Under the pieces are notes generated by a model. That model worked only from the letters and a program-made list of their open reading frames with translations. It was not told where the DNA came from and did not search any database. DNA of 64,000 bases from Trichococcus pasteurii (GTDB taxonomy: Bacteria; Bacillota; Bacilli; Lactobacillales; Aerococcaceae). The stretch covers positions 59,354 to 123,353 of the forward strand of contig NZ_FONM01000010.1 in NCBI RefSeq assembly GCF_900112935.1. The letters run 5' to 3'. Each line of letters starts with the position of its first letter. The stretch's first letter is position 1. The position numbers and the translations under genes were made by a program. Below, in pieces: positions 18,176 through 28,005 of this stretch.

Positions 18176-18884
18176 GTTCTTCCCTCCTCATTTCTTCTTT
18201 CAATTTCAATATCATTTTCCCATGGATCTGAGAAACTCTAGGGACGGAAACTTCCAGTATGAAGGCAATTTCCTTGAGCGGCAGTTTTTCCACATAATAC
18301 AGTTGCAGAATCAATTGTTCGCGTTCTTTCAAGCGACCGATTGCGCCTTTCAATGCTTCCATCTGCTCGTTCTTCAGCAACTCTTCCTCAACAGAAATGG
18401 CATGCGTATCGACGAGCATATCCCCCAACTCTACGCCATTGCCTTCATCATTAAAGATCATTTTTTCCAATGACTGCGTAGCCAGATAAGACGCCGTATC
18501 ATATACCTGGCCTAATTGTTTGGCAGTAATCTGAAGTTCTCGGCATATTTCCTCTTCAGTGGGTATTCTTTTTAAGCTGTGCTGGAGCGACTCTACCGCA
18601 AGCCTGTAATCCTTAAGTTTATTCATTCCTGTTCGGGAAACCGGGCCATTACGACGAATCTCATCGATGATGGTCCCTTTGATCCGAATAAATGCATAAT
18701 TTTCAAAAGGCACTTTTTTGTCTTCATCGTATTTATCGATGGCATCCATGAGTCCGATGACACCGATATTCACCAAATCGCTCTTCTCGTAATCAGGATT
18801 ACTCAATCCAATGTGTCGGACCACTTTTTCGACTAGAGGCACGTACTTCAATATGATGGCTTCTCTGTCCTCTATATTTTGCAT
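18168..18884 (-). CDS. sigD: Flagellar RNA polymerase sigma factor SigD (FliA/WhiG family)
   Basis: A 238-residue sigma-28 family factor. Region 2 contains DLVNIGVIGLMDAIDKYDEDKKVPFENYAFIRIKG, region 3 follows near residue 90, and region 4 at the C terminus carries a helix-turn-helix (LPLKEIAFILEVSVPRVSQIH). It lies 60 bases after flhA in the early operon, so it is made with the basal body. It is expected to drive the five SigD-type promoters at 15.7, 40.2, 43.5, 52.2 and 54.2 kb and to be held by FlgM (43120-43413) until the hook is finished. Confidence 0.94.
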   Translation of the reverse strand: MQNIEDREAIILKYVPLVEKVVRHIGLSNPDYEKSDLVNIGVIGLMDAIDKYDEDKKVPFENYAFIRIKGTIIDEIRRNGPVSRTGMNKLKDYRLAVESLQHSLKRIPTEEEICRELQITAKQLGQVYDTASYLATQSLEKMIFNDEGNGVELGDMLVDTHAISVEEELLKNEQMEALKGAIGRLKEREQLILQLYYVEKLPLKEIAFILEVSVPRVSQIHGKMILKLKEEMRREELD

Positions 18885-18944
18885 ATCCTGCTCCCATCTT
18901 CAGGTGATTGAAAATTCATTTTGTATACTGACCCTCAAGTGAAA

Positions 18945-21035
18945 TTAAATAGCAATATCCTCAACCATACCAACTGATTCGATTGCGATTTCGTTCGGTA
19001 CTTCATTCAAAGATAATACTGCTATTTCCGGAAAATTAAATGTCAACAGATTTTTTAAAGAGGGTCTTATTTTTGGAGACACCAGCAGGACATGCGGTCT
19101 ACCCTCAGCTTCCAGATGGTTATGGATTTTCTTGATGCTGTCGAATAATTTTGTGACATTATTTCCTTGAATCAGTGGAATCGATCCCGATGAAGATTTT
19201 TGGATATTTTTACCGAGCATTTCCTCGGTGTTTGGATGGATCGTAACAACATTCAGCACTGCATTCTCATCCAAATAATTTTTAACTATGGTTTGCTTCA
19301 GTGCTTGACGGACGTATTCCGTCAGTAGTTCAATGTCTTTTACCGTGGTGCCATAGTCAGCCAACGTCTCCAATACAGTAACCATGTCGGTGATCGGTAT
19401 ATTTTCCTTCAGCAAGTTCTGAAGCACTTTTTGCACTTCGCCCAATCTAAGGATATCCGGTATCAACTCATCGATGACAACGTTATGCGTTTCTTTCAGC
19501 GTTTCCAATAGTTGCTTCACTTCTTGCCTGCCGAGCAGTTCCTGACTATGCTGAAAAATGGTTTCTTTAAGGTGTGTAACGAACACAGTAAGTGGGTCTA
19601 CCACCGTATACCCTTGCAAATCTGCCATTTCCCGATCATCCCCAGTTATCCACATGGCATCCAGCCCGAACGATGGCTCTTTTGTTGCGATACCATTAAA
19701 AGCAAACTCTGTATCTCCTGGCGACAAGATCAAATAGCGATCCATATACAACTCACCCTGTGCGTAGACGTTCCCTTTAATTTTGATTACATATTGGTTC
19801 ATACTCAGTTGCAGATTATCTTTGATACGAATCGGCTTCAATAGAATGCCAATTTCCGTGGCACACTGTTTTCGGATGCTATGTATTTGGTTCATCAGAT
19901 TATCGTCTTTTGATTCATCAGCAATTGAAATCAGACCATAGCCGATTTCGATGGATATAGGATCCACTTGATGGGCAGTGACCGTTTCTTCATTTGACTG
20001 GTTTTGAAGCATACGCTCTCCTGCCAGAACACGCTGTTCCTCGGTTATTCTTTCAAACTGTGCTTTCTTTTCATTTTGCTGAATAAGATAGCTCGACCCG
20101 CCCAATAGTATCGCCATCATTGAAAAGGTGAATGTTGGAAACCCTGGCAATAGTGCGAACACGAGTAAAATAGCGGAAACCAGATAGAGTACTTTTGAAC
20201 TGGACATCAATTCCGGCATCAGTGATGTCCCGAATGTTTTCGCGTTTCCCGATCTTGTAACCAAGATTCCTGAGCCGATTGAAATCAACAAGGAAGGAAT
20301 CTGACTGACCAATCCATCACCGATTGTCAATCTCCCGAATTTATCCATCGCTTCCATGATGGGCATGCCTTGTTGCAGTGAATAAATAAGCGTTCCGCCG
20401 ATCAAGTTGATGAACGTAATAATGATGCCCGCGGTAGCATCGCCCTTAACAAACTTACTTGCTCCATCCATTGCCCCAAAAAATTGTGTTTCTCGTTCTA
20501 AGTCGTTGCGTCGCTGCTTCGCTTGCTGTTCATTGATCAAGCCGGAATTCAAATCCGAGTCGATCGACATTTGCTTTCCGGGCATCGCATCCAATGTGAA
20601 ACGTGCGGATACTTCCGATACCCGACCCGCACCGTTCGTCACGACAATCATTTGAATGATGAAAATGATGATAAAAATGACGGCGCCAACTATGATATTG
20701 TTTCCGGCAACCAAATTCGCAAACGTATCGATAACCTTACCCGCATCGCCCTCAGTCAGAACCAACCGCGTTGAAGAAATATTCAACCCCAATCTGAACA
20801 TGGTTGTCAGTAAAAGGAGCGTCGGAAAAGTTGAAAATTCCAGGACATTTTTAGTGAATAACGTCAACAACAGGATTGTCATGGACAAGGCTAGATTCAC
20901 AATCAACAACAAATCGAGAAGTGGTGCAGGTAATGGAATAATGATCATCGCCAAAATGAGGACGACAAACGTTGCAATCCCTACATCCATAAACGCTGAG
21001 GCATTCCCATTTTTTTTGGTTAGTTGTGCAGCCAT
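18945..21035 (-). CDS. flhA: Flagellar type III export gate protein FlhA
   Basis: A 696-residue export-gate protein: about eight membrane helices in the first 330 residues, with the conserved FHIPEP-family segment RFTLDAMPGKQMSIDSDLN, then a large cytoplasmic domain that forms the nonameric docking ring for chaperone-substrate complexes. Full family length. It follows flhB by 20 bases and precedes sigD directly; the flhF and flhG genes that lie between flhA and sigD in B. subtilis are absent. Confidence 0.96.
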   Translation of the reverse strand: MAAQLTKKNGNASAFMDVGIATFVVLILAMIIIPLPAPLLDLLLIVNLALSMTILLLTLFTKNVLEFSTFPTLLLLTTMFRLGLNISSTRLVLTEGDAGKVIDTFANLVAGNNIIVGAVIFIIIFIIQMIVVTNGAGRVSEVSARFTLDAMPGKQMSIDSDLNSGLINEQQAKQRRNDLERETQFFGAMDGASKFVKGDATAGIIITFINLIGGTLIYSLQQGMPIMEAMDKFGRLTIGDGLVSQIPSLLISIGSGILVTRSGNAKTFGTSLMPELMSSSKVLYLVSAILLVFALLPGFPTFTFSMMAILLGGSSYLIQQNEKKAQFERITEEQRVLAGERMLQNQSNEETVTAHQVDPISIEIGYGLISIADESKDDNLMNQIHSIRKQCATEIGILLKPIRIKDNLQLSMNQYVIKIKGNVYAQGELYMDRYLILSPGDTEFAFNGIATKEPSFGLDAMWITGDDREMADLQGYTVVDPLTVFVTHLKETIFQHSQELLGRQEVKQLLETLKETHNVVIDELIPDILRLGEVQKVLQNLLKENIPITDMVTVLETLADYGTTVKDIELLTEYVRQALKQTIVKNYLDENAVLNVVTIHPNTEEMLGKNIQKSSSGSIPLIQGNNVTKLFDSIKKIHNHLEAEGRPHVLLVSPKIRPSLKNLLTFNFPEIAVLSLNEVPNEIAIESVGMVEDIAI

Positions 21036-21055
21036 TACATCACTCTTTCTCTCAC

Positions 21056-22123
21056 TTATATTTTCCTCTTGTTGCTTTCATCGATCTGATAGATCAACGC
21101 AATCATCTCAGCTATCGCTTCATAAAAGTCCAATGGTATCGGCTGACCGATCTCAACTGATCGGTACATGGCGCGTGCCACTGGTTTGTTTTCCATAATC
21201 GGAATATTATTTTTTTTGGCTGCTTCCCTGATTTTTTCCGCCACATAGTCTGCACCTTTGGCGACGACTACGGGCACTTGGTCGCGTTTTTTATCATAAC
21301 GCACGGCAATCGCCAAGTGCGTTGGGTTTGTGATGATGACGGTCGCAGACTCAACATCCTTCAGCATTTGTTTACTGAATTGTTTATATTTTTGACGTCT
21401 TAATGATTTTATGTAGGGGTCGCCTTCTGATTCTTTGTATTCATCTTTTATTTCTTGTTTGGTCATATTCAAATTCTTTTTATAGTCATATTTTTGATAG
21501 ATGAAATCCACCATCCCTAAAAGAAACAACAAGATGGCAAGATTCGTGCTGATATCTTTGACAAGTTCCAGAATCAAAAAATAGAGTTTTTCGGTCCCCA
21601 CTGCAGACGAGTTGATGATGTAGTAACCCGATTTTTCGAACGATATGTAACAGACGTAACCAATCAGGATCATCTTAAGAATATTTTTGATCAAAGTGAA
21701 TAGCGCCTTTTTACTGAACATATTTTTAAGACCACTCACCGGGTTCAGTCGGCTCATTTTAAATTTTAGGGCTTCTGTTGAGAACAATAATCCTGTTTGG
21801 ATGATATTTGCAATCAAAGCCCCTATAAAAGCAATTACTAAGAACGGTCCCGCTAAGATGAATATGTATAAGATAGCCTTCATCCCGATATCATTGAGAT
21901 TATTTTCAAGGCCACCCACATCATAAACAACCGCAAATTCACTTTTCAGATAAACATACCCGTATTGAAGGGTATGCGTAGATAGCGCGATCGCGAACAT
22001 CATGAACATGATATAAGTAAAGGCGGAATTGAATTCTTGGCTCTTGGCTATCTCTCCACGTTTTCGGGCATCCTTCAGCTTTTTGGGGGTGGGTTTCTCA
22101 GTCTTTCCATCTTTCTCACTCAC
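21056..22123 (-). CDS. flhB: Flagellar export switch protein FlhB
   Basis: A 355-residue export protein that switches substrate class from hook to filament. It has a basic N terminus (KTEKPTPKKLKDARKRGE), four membrane helices, and a cytoplasmic domain with the self-cleavage motif NPTH in IITNPTHLAIAVRYD. Family length is normal. It lies between fliR (15 bases) and flhA (20 bases). Confidence 0.96.
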   Translation of the reverse strand: MSEKDGKTEKPTPKKLKDARKRGEIAKSQEFNSAFTYIMFMMFAIALSTHTLQYGYVYLKSEFAVVYDVGGLENNLNDIGMKAILYIFILAGPFLVIAFIGALIANIIQTGLLFSTEALKFKMSRLNPVSGLKNMFSKKALFTLIKNILKMILIGYVCYISFEKSGYYIINSSAVGTEKLYFLILELVKDISTNLAILLFLLGMVDFIYQKYDYKKNLNMTKQEIKDEYKESEGDPYIKSLRRQKYKQFSKQMLKDVESATVIITNPTHLAIAVRYDKKRDQVPVVVAKGADYVAEKIREAAKKNNIPIMENKPVARAMYRSVEIGQPIPLDFYEAIAEMIALIYQIDESNKRKI

Positions 22124-22138
22124 ATGATCACCTCTTCA

Positions 22139-22894
22139 TCAGCTTAGTGACTGGATAAATTCAGTCATGTATTTCACCATCAATGGCAGCATTTCTGTCA
22201 TGCTGTCCATCAGATTAGGCAACAGAACCAGCATAAGTGACATACTGACCAGAATCTTTAAAGGCATACTAAGCATCAACACATTTATCTGAGGCACAGT
22301 CCGAGAGAGCACTCCCAAAACGACTTCCGTCAACAAGGCCGCAATAACGATAGGGGCCGAGAGATTCAACGCTATCTCAAACATCATCGAGAACAGAGTG
22401 ACAATCCCTTTCACTCCAAAATCCCCTACGGAAAACGCCTCGATGGGGAAAACCGCGAATCCGGACACCAATGCCCTCAAGACATGATGGTGCATATCCG
22501 TAAAAAAGAAGATGGACAGCGCCATCCAATAATATATTTTCCCGAAATAAGAAGCCTGGAACCCTAAAGCAGGATCAAAGACTGCAGACATCGAAAAACC
22601 GACCTGGAAATCGGCAAAATTCCCGGCTATCTCAACCGCATAAAAGAAGAGGTTTGTGATATAGCCTAGCGCCAAGCCGACCAACGATTCCTTCAGCGCG
22701 AAAAGCGCCAGTTGCACCAAACCCAGCTCGGACTCCATGGCGGGTATCATGATGTAAACCGGCAAACTCAAGCCCAAAGAAATGGCAATCTTCACAACAG
22801 TTGGTACACCTTTGAATGAAAATCCCTTACTTATAAAAACGAAAGAACCTATCCGCATAAAGATCAATATGAGTTTCTGTAATGTAATCAGCAT
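22139..22894 (-). CDS. fliR: Flagellar export channel protein FliR
   Basis: A 251-residue hydrophobic protein with about six membrane helices and the FliR-type segment FADFQVGFSMSAVFDPALG. With FliP and FliQ it forms the export channel inside the basal body. It starts 10 bases after fliQ. Confidence 0.94.
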   Translation of the reverse strand: MLITLQKLILIFMRIGSFVFISKGFSFKGVPTVVKIAISLGLSLPVYIMIPAMESELGLVQLALFALKESLVGLALGYITNLFFYAVEIAGNFADFQVGFSMSAVFDPALGFQASYFGKIYYWMALSIFFFTDMHHHVLRALVSGFAVFPIEAFSVGDFGVKGIVTLFSMMFEIALNLSAPIVIAALLTEVVLGVLSRTVPQINVLMLSMPLKILVSMSLMLVLLPNLMDSMTEMLPLMVKYMTEFIQSLS

Positions 22895-22904
22895 CCTTTA
22901 GCCA

Positions 22905-23168
22905 TCACAATCCAGCGATCAACTCGAATATTTTTTCTGTATAAGCGATCAATGCGTTCAGCATAAAATTGCCGAACACAACCAAGGCTCCGATTACGGC
23001 CAATATTTTTGGAACAAAACTCAATGTCTGTTCCTGCAGCTGTGTTGCTGCTTGAATAATACTGATGATCAAGCCTACCACCAAGGCGATGGCCAGCGTC
23101 GGTCCGGCAACTATCAGAATGGTCATGAAGCCTTCTCTCAAAACATCTAAAACTTTTTCTATCGACAT
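22905..23168 (-). CDS. fliQ: Flagellar export channel protein FliQ
   Basis: An 87-residue protein of two membrane helices, the standard FliQ size, with the conserved AGPTLAIALVVGLIISIIQAATQ segment split over the first helix. Located between fliP and fliR with 10-base gaps. Confidence 0.94.
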   Translation of the reverse strand: MSIEKVLDVLREGFMTILIVAGPTLAIALVVGLIISIIQAATQLQEQTLSFVPKILAVIGALVVFGNFMLNALIAYTEKIFELIAGL

Positions 23169-23178
23169 TCATGCACCC

Positions 23179-23913
23179 CTATTGAAAACCTAATACCAGC
23201 GACTCAACGACCAAATACCAACCATCCACCAAGACGAACAGAAGTAACTTAAACGGCAACGAAATCATTACCGGCGACAACATGAACATCCCCATGGACA
23301 TCAGAATACTTGCAACCACGATGTCTATCACCAGAAAGGGAATGAAGATCAAAAACCCGATCGTAAAGGCCGTCCGCAATTCGCTGATCGCAAAGGCCGG
23401 AATGAGACTGAGCAAACTTACATCTCCCGTATTGGTTGGCATGTCATCCCCCTGCAGATCCAGAAAGAGGGTAAGATCCTTCTCCCTCGTCTGCTTCAGC
23501 ATAAAGTCCCGGATCGGGTCCTCTGCTATATAAAAGAACTCTTCGATGCCGATCTGATCCTCCATCAACGGAACCGCCGCCTCATGGTAAACTTCCGTAT
23601 AGGCTGGCCTCATGATAAAAAATGTCAAGAAGGCCGCCAAGCCTATCAAGACAGTATTGGGAGGATTTTGCTGTGTGCCTAACGAACTTCTCAAAAAAGA
23701 AAAGACAATGATGATCCGCGTAAAACACGTAGTCAATATCAAAAATGCCGGTATGACACTCAGAAGACCTATCAACACATACATTTTTACAGCATCCGAT
23801 GTCCCGCCCAGAGCATTTTGAACCGTGTCTACGATTTCCGCCGCATGAACTTTTTGAGGAAATGTCAGAAATAACAATCCAACGCCGCTTGTGACAATCC
23901 CTTTTTTCACCAT
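23179..23913 (-). CDS. fliP: Flagellar export channel protein FliP
   Basis: A 244-residue core channel subunit with a cleavable signal peptide (ending near KVHA), then helices containing the family motif TCFTRIIIVFSFLRSSLGTQQ..P and the C-terminal GMFMLSPVMISLPFKLLLFVLVDGW. It begins one base after the fliO stop, so the two are probably translated together. Confidence 0.95.
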   Translation of the reverse strand: MVKKGIVTSGVGLLFLTFPQKVHAAEIVDTVQNALGGTSDAVKMYVLIGLLSVIPAFLILTTCFTRIIIVFSFLRSSLGTQQNPPNTVLIGLAAFLTFFIMRPAYTEVYHEAAVPLMEDQIGIEEFFYIAEDPIRDFMLKQTREKDLTLFLDLQGDDMPTNTGDVSLLSLIPAFAISELRTAFTIGFLIFIPFLVIDIVVASILMSMGMFMLSPVMISLPFKLLLFVLVDGWYLVVESLVLGFQ

Positions 23914-23914
23914 C

Positions 23915-24301
23915 CTATTTTCTCATCCCTCTTCGTGAAATTCTGCCACCCTCATCAACTTCATCAAATAATACTGGGCTTTTTGGACCGAATTTTTTAT
24001 GCTGCATTGGGTCCAAAACTGCTTTTTCTTCTTTTATCTCCTCAATGTTCAATTCCTTTAAAATTTCATTCTTTGAATCTGTGCAACTCATCAAAAAATA
24101 GGAATCAGCTACTTTAACGACACAAAGAGAAGATGTGCGGTTCAATGGGATGCGCTCTATCATGGTGATGTATTTGCCGTTTTTATTGACGAATCGATCC
24201 AATAGTTTCAACAGGTAATTTATGGCAAAAATAACAAAAATCAACACGATAAAACTTTTCCCGATGTATAATATTTCATTTTCCATTTCCTTGACGCACA
24301 C
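23915..24301 (-). CDS. fliO: Flagellar export accessory protein FliO-like
   Basis: A small protein with one N-terminal membrane helix (FIVLIFVIFAINYLLKLLD) and a cytoplasmic part containing the FliO-type ITMIERIPLNRTSSLCVVKV segment. FliO helps assemble the FliP ring; it is poorly conserved, and position between fliL and fliP supports the call. The start may be GTG 24301 or, more simply, ATG 24286; the ribosome site is ambiguous. Confidence 0.8.
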   Translation of the reverse strand: MCVKEMENEILYIGKSFIVLIFVIFAINYLLKLLDRFVNKNGKYITMIERIPLNRTSSLCVVKVADSYFLMSCTDSKNEILKELNIEEIKEEKAVLDPMQHKKFGPKSPVLFDEVDEGGRISRRGMRK

Positions 24302-24312
24302 CTTCCAATTTG

Positions 24313-24786
24313 CTATTGCATGACAATATTTGTAATGTATAAATCACTCGCAACTTCCGAACCCAAACTTTGATTGATTTTCGAAATGATCTCGTGCTTG
24401 ATGACTAAGACACCTTCAGATTCATCAAAAATGTTGGCTGTAGATTTATTTCTGAGCACGCTGATGATCGCATCGCGCACAATTGCCGCCTTTTCAGTCA
24501 GAATTGTTTCTTTCTCTTTATCATTTGTTTCTACGGACATTTCGATTTTTAAAAAATCACCCAACGTGCCATCATTGGCTTTTAAATTCACAACAAATTC
24601 CTCTTGGGGAACCAGGATGCTCTCTACTTCTTTTTTATTGAAGCTAGTGATCCATTCTTTGGCTTTCCCGCTCGTTATCAAAGAACCGATTGTTCCTCCA
24701 CCGATCATCAGAGCCACCGAAATCACAGCTATCAGAATGAGCCGCGGAACGTTCTTTTTTTTAGGCAACTGCGCTTCTTTTTCCAT
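24313..24786 (-). CDS. fliL: Flagellar basal body-associated protein FliL
   Basis: A 157-residue protein with a short basic tail, one membrane helix (LILIAVISVALMIGGGTIGSLI), and an outer domain with the FliL pattern FVVNLKANDG and LRNKSTANIF. FliL associates with the stator and supports motor torque. The start overlaps the motB stop by one base. Confidence 0.9.
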   Translation of the reverse strand: MEKEAQLPKKKNVPRLILIAVISVALMIGGGTIGSLITSGKAKEWITSFNKKEVESILVPQEEFVVNLKANDGTLGDFLKIEMSVETNDKEKETILTEKAAIVRDAIISVLRNKSTANIFDESEGVLVIKHEIISKINQSLGSEVASDLYITNIVMQ

Positions 24787-25607
24787 TATTCTGCCCCCTC
24801 CGGTTCATAGACCAACACAATATTGACTCTTCTATTTTCAGCACGCTGTTCAGCTGTGTCATTTGGAACAAGCGGATTGTATTCTCCGTAGCCGACAGCG
24901 GATAAACGTGCGGGGTCAATACTTCGTTGTTCAGCCAAGTGTCTGAGAACGGCAATGGCTCTGCCAGCCGATAATTCCCAGTTACTCTCAAATTTTTGAT
25001 CGTGGTGGGGAATGTTATCTGTATGCCCTTCAATCACGACCTTATTTTCAAAATTACCGATTAATTCTGCTACTTTTTGTAAAGCCGCTGTGCCACTTTC
25101 AGTTATGACCGCACTGCCCGGAGTGAACAAGATTGCTGCCTTCACGTTCATGTAGACACCATCTGCATCCATGCTCATACTGATTTCTTCGGACAATCCA
25201 TTCTTTTCGACAAAATCTTTGACTTCTTGATACATTTTGATGACTTCTGGATCCACCGCAATCATCGTTTGCCCTTCAGTGGCAAACAACTCAGCCTGAG
25301 CGTCCTCTGCTTTTGCCGCTTCAATAGCTGCTGCCTCCATTTCTAATATGGATGCGGAATCTCCAGTTGCGGCATTCTCATTTTCCTCAGGGACCCATTG
25401 CCCTCCAGTCAAAATACTATTTTGACCAGATCCTACAAATGAATATTTTAAAGAATCTGCGGCTTGTGAGAACTTTTCATTGTTGACACTGGACATCGAG
25501 TACAGCAAAATGAAGAAAGTCAGTAAAAGCGTCATCAAATCTGAGAATGTTGTCATCCATTCCGGAGCCCCCCCTGATTCAGGAGCTCGTTTCCGCTTTT
25601 TCCTCAT
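24786..25607 (-). CDS. motB: Flagellar stator protein MotB
   Basis: A 273-residue stator subunit: PEWMTTFSDLMTLLLTFFILLYSMSS holds the single helix and the proton- or sodium-binding Asp, followed by a linker and an OmpA-like peptidoglycan-binding domain (VVIEGHTDNIPHHDQKFESNWELSAGRA and RRVNIVLVY). It lies 3 bases after motA. The ion used cannot be decided from sequence alone. Confidence 0.95.
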   Translation of the reverse strand: MRKKRKRAPESGGAPEWMTTFSDLMTLLLTFFILLYSMSSVNNEKFSQAADSLKYSFVGSGQNSILTGGQWVPEENENAATGDSASILEMEAAAIEAAKAEDAQAELFATEGQTMIAVDPEVIKMYQEVKDFVEKNGLSEEISMSMDADGVYMNVKAAILFTPGSAVITESGTAALQKVAELIGNFENKVVIEGHTDNIPHHDQKFESNWELSAGRAIAVLRHLAEQRSIDPARLSAVGYGEYNPLVPNDTAEQRAENRRVNIVLVYEPEGAE

Positions 25608-25610
25608 ATA

Positions 25611-26429
25611 TTAATTTACCTCACTTTGAACAGCAGGAACGTTCGTATTCCTATTTTTCTTACTATTTTTTGCAGGCTTGTTTTCCAGGTATCCATTCAA
25701 TTTCTGTTCGATTGTTCTAGGATTTTGCCCCGCTTGAATAGATAGGACACCCTCGATGATCATGTCACAAACTTCCAACTCGGATTCGGTCTGCATTTTA
25801 AGGTTTGTCGCTATAGGAATAAATAATAAATTAGCAAAAAAGCTTCCATAGAAAGTCGTTATCAAAGCTACTGCCATTCCACTCCCTATTGTACTGGGAT
25901 CACTTAACTGACTTAACATATTTATCAAACCGATCAATGTTCCAATCATGCCGAACGCAGGAGCCAGCTCTCCCCACTTCAGGAAAATTGCTTGTCCGAC
26001 TCCATGCCTCGATTCCATATTTGTGATTTTTATTTCCAGAATACTTTTGATATCGATAGGATCCATCCCATCCACTGCCATTTGAAGGCCATCCCGTAAT
26101 ATCAGATTGTCTATTCGGCTGATTTCTTGTTCCAAAGTCAAAATCCCATTACTACGGGACAAACGAGAGAGTTCTGTGAACTTTTGAATCAGATCATTTT
26201 TATCCTCCTTGGATGTACTGATCACTTTCTTGAATATAATTGGAATTTTTTTTATATCAGAAAATGGAAAGCTGATCAGCAAGGCACAGAATGAGCCCAC
26301 TAAAGTTATGATTAAAGATGGTACATCGATAAAGCCACCAATACTTCCGCCCTGATTAATGGACCAGATAATTAAAGCTACCCCTATGACAAGAGCCATT
26401 AGGGGGATCGGATTTTTCTTTATTTTCAT
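25611..26429 (-). CDS. motA: Flagellar stator protein MotA
   Basis: A 272-residue protein with four membrane helices and the cytoplasmic loop that touches FliG. The helix-3/4 region GELAPAFGMIGTLIGLINMLSQLSDPSTIGSGMAVALITTFYGSFFAN is the family signature. The C terminus is unusually basic and Lys/Asn-rich. It overlaps flbD by 4 bases and is followed by motB. Confidence 0.95.
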   Translation of the reverse strand: MKIKKNPIPLMALVIGVALIIWSINQGGSIGGFIDVPSLIITLVGSFCALLISFPFSDIKKIPIIFKKVISTSKEDKNDLIQKFTELSRLSRSNGILTLEQEISRIDNLILRDGLQMAVDGMDPIDIKSILEIKITNMESRHGVGQAIFLKWGELAPAFGMIGTLIGLINMLSQLSDPSTIGSGMAVALITTFYGSFFANLLFIPIATNLKMQTESELEVCDMIIEGVLSIQAGQNPRTIEQKLNGYLENKPAKNSKKNRNTNVPAVQSEVN

Positions 26430-26629
26430 TTCCCAACCTCCGGTACAGCAAGATAAATTTTTCTCCTATAGTCCACTATTTTTTCCACTATTTGGTTTGC
26501 CGGTTCGCTCACTCGAATATGCTGACCATCGGACAAGGTAATTATCGTATCGTGCATTTCATCGATACGGTAAATTAAGTCACAGTTCAAAAAAAATGCC
26601 TCGCCTGAAACACTGGTTAAAGCTATCAT
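26426..26629 (-). CDS. flbD: FlbD/SwrD-family small flagellar protein
   Basis: A 67-residue protein with the FlbD pattern: MIALTSVSGEAFFLNCDLI, then an ITLSDGQHIRVSEP strand and EKIVDYRR. In B. subtilis the counterpart SwrD raises motor torque. It sits between flgE and motA, as in other Firmicute flagellar operons, and its stop overlaps the motA start. Confidence 0.9.
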   Translation of the reverse strand: MIALTSVSGEAFFLNCDLIYRIDEMHDTIITLSDGQHIRVSEPANQIVEKIVDYRRKIYLAVPEVGK

Positions 26630-26655
26630 GGACTCTCCTCATTTCAACTTGAAGT

Positions 26656-27540
26656 TTAGCGTTTCAATGCCAATAACTCTTCCAACATCGAGTCAGAAGT
26701 TGTTATGCTTCTTGAGTTTGCTTGATAGGCTCTGTTGGCAATGATCATTTCTGTAAACTCATTCGCGAGATCGACATTTGACATTTCCAAAAAGCCTGAT
26801 CGGATGACGCCATAGCTATCATCTGCTGGAAAACCCAGCTCTGGAGCACCAGAGTTTGCTGATTCACTGTACAGATTACCGCCTACTTTTTCCAAACCAG
26901 CGGCATTCGCGAACTTAGCTAAAGCGACTTGTCCGATTACATAGGATTCTCCATTCCCATAATTTCCGGTAATAACACCTTTACTGTCAATGGAATGACT
27001 ATTCAAACCGAAAACGTTGGTTGCTCCATCCGGGACGCTGTCTGATGCTGAAATCGATCCATCAGCGTTGACCTGGATATAAGCAGGTATACTCAATTTT
27101 TCCAGCGTTTCAGTCCCATCCGGCTCAGTATTGTTTACGCCCATAACACTGTAACCAGCACTCGTCACCAAATTATTCTCGGCATCAAGGTAGAAACCGC
27201 CATCGCGTGTATACTGATTATTGACTCCTCCATCTCCACTCACTACAAAGAAAGAGCTGTCCCCGTTCTCAATCCCAAAATCCAGTTCCCTCCCCGTCGC
27301 TTGCAAAGAGCCGCCACTCATGATTGTATCGATGGCGCTTGTCTGGACACCGAGTCCAACTTGCTTCGCATTTATGCCTTCTTGGGCACTCGCAATCGAT
27401 TGGCTGATCATATCTTCAAAACGTACCCTTCCGCGCTTGAATCCAGTGGTGTTTACGTTAGCTATATTATTTGAGATTACATCCATCTTTGTTTGTAAGT
27501 TTTTCATGCCTGTGACGCCAGAGTATAATGATTTTAACAT
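26656..27540 (-). CDS. flgE: Flagellar hook protein FlgE
   Basis: A 294-residue axial protein with the N-terminal MDVISNNIANVNTTGFKRGRVRFED motif, the QATGRELDFGIENGDSSFFVV core, YTRDGGFYLDAENNLVTSAGYSVMG, and the C-terminal SGFLEMSNVDLANEFTEMIIANRAYQANSR motif. Position after flgD and the hook-length gene fliK points to the hook subunit rather than a rod protein. It is short for a hook protein but close to the B. subtilis one. Confidence 0.88.
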   Translation of the reverse strand: MLKSLYSGVTGMKNLQTKMDVISNNIANVNTTGFKRGRVRFEDMISQSIASAQEGINAKQVGLGVQTSAIDTIMSGGSLQATGRELDFGIENGDSSFFVVSGDGGVNNQYTRDGGFYLDAENNLVTSAGYSVMGVNNTEPDGTETLEKLSIPAYIQVNADGSISASDSVPDGATNVFGLNSHSIDSKGVITGNYGNGESYVIGQVALAKFANAAGLEKVGGNLYSESANSGAPELGFPADDSYGVIRSGFLEMSNVDLANEFTEMIIANRAYQANSRSITTSDSMLEELLALKR

Positions 27541-27620
27541 TTGATTTCCTCCTAGTAGTTAACTTCTTGATCCTATCAGTCATTCAAGGATCTCACGGCT
27601 TCCTTATCGGTCCGGCCGCT
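27541..27620. other. Short gap between hook genes
   Basis: Eighty bases within the operon between the TIGR02530 gene and flgE. A CTCCTAGTAGTTAAC block next to the flgE start gives its ribosome site (AGGAGG on the minus strand). Confidence 0.5.
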
Positions 27621-28001
27621 TTAATCTTTGATGAACTTCGTGCTGTCGATGTTCATCACTGTATCCAATTCATTCTGATTCAATGCGGTGATGATCGTTC
27701 GATTGTCGATGCTTGCGATCAAAGCCATGTCTTTATAAAATAATAAAGAATTTTTTGAGCCTTTGTCATCCAGTTCATCCATCGCTTGGCTCAGGTTACT
27801 CATATCTTCACCCGCCAATGAGAATCCTCTTTGATCCAGACGTTTTTGAGCATGGTTGGAAATCTTCAACTCTTTGTCATCTGTGCTTTGGCTCAGCGCC
27901 TCTTGCATGATTGTTTGGAACTCACTTGATATTTGTTGTTTCTTATTATTCTGTCGGAGTGGCTCAACACTTTTGATATCGGCATTCGCTCTTATATCCA
28001 T
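27621..28001 (-). CDS. Flagellar operon protein, TIGR02530 type
   Basis: A 126-residue protein with the typical LKISNHAQKRLDQRGFSL motif and the C-terminal DMALIASIDNRTIITALNQNEL segment. These proteins occur between flgD and flgE in Firmicute and spirochaete operons; their role in hook assembly is not established. The start is ATG 28001, 7 bases after GGAGAG and 4 bases after the flgD stop; the frame to 28031 would overlap flgD. Confidence 0.82.
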   Translation of the reverse strand: MDIRANADIKSVEPLRQNNKKQQISSEFQTIMQEALSQSTDDKELKISNHAQKRLDQRGFSLAGEDMSNLSQAMDELDDKGSKNSLLFYKDMALIASIDNRTIITALNQNELDTVMNIDSTKFIKD

Positions 28002-28005
28002 CCGG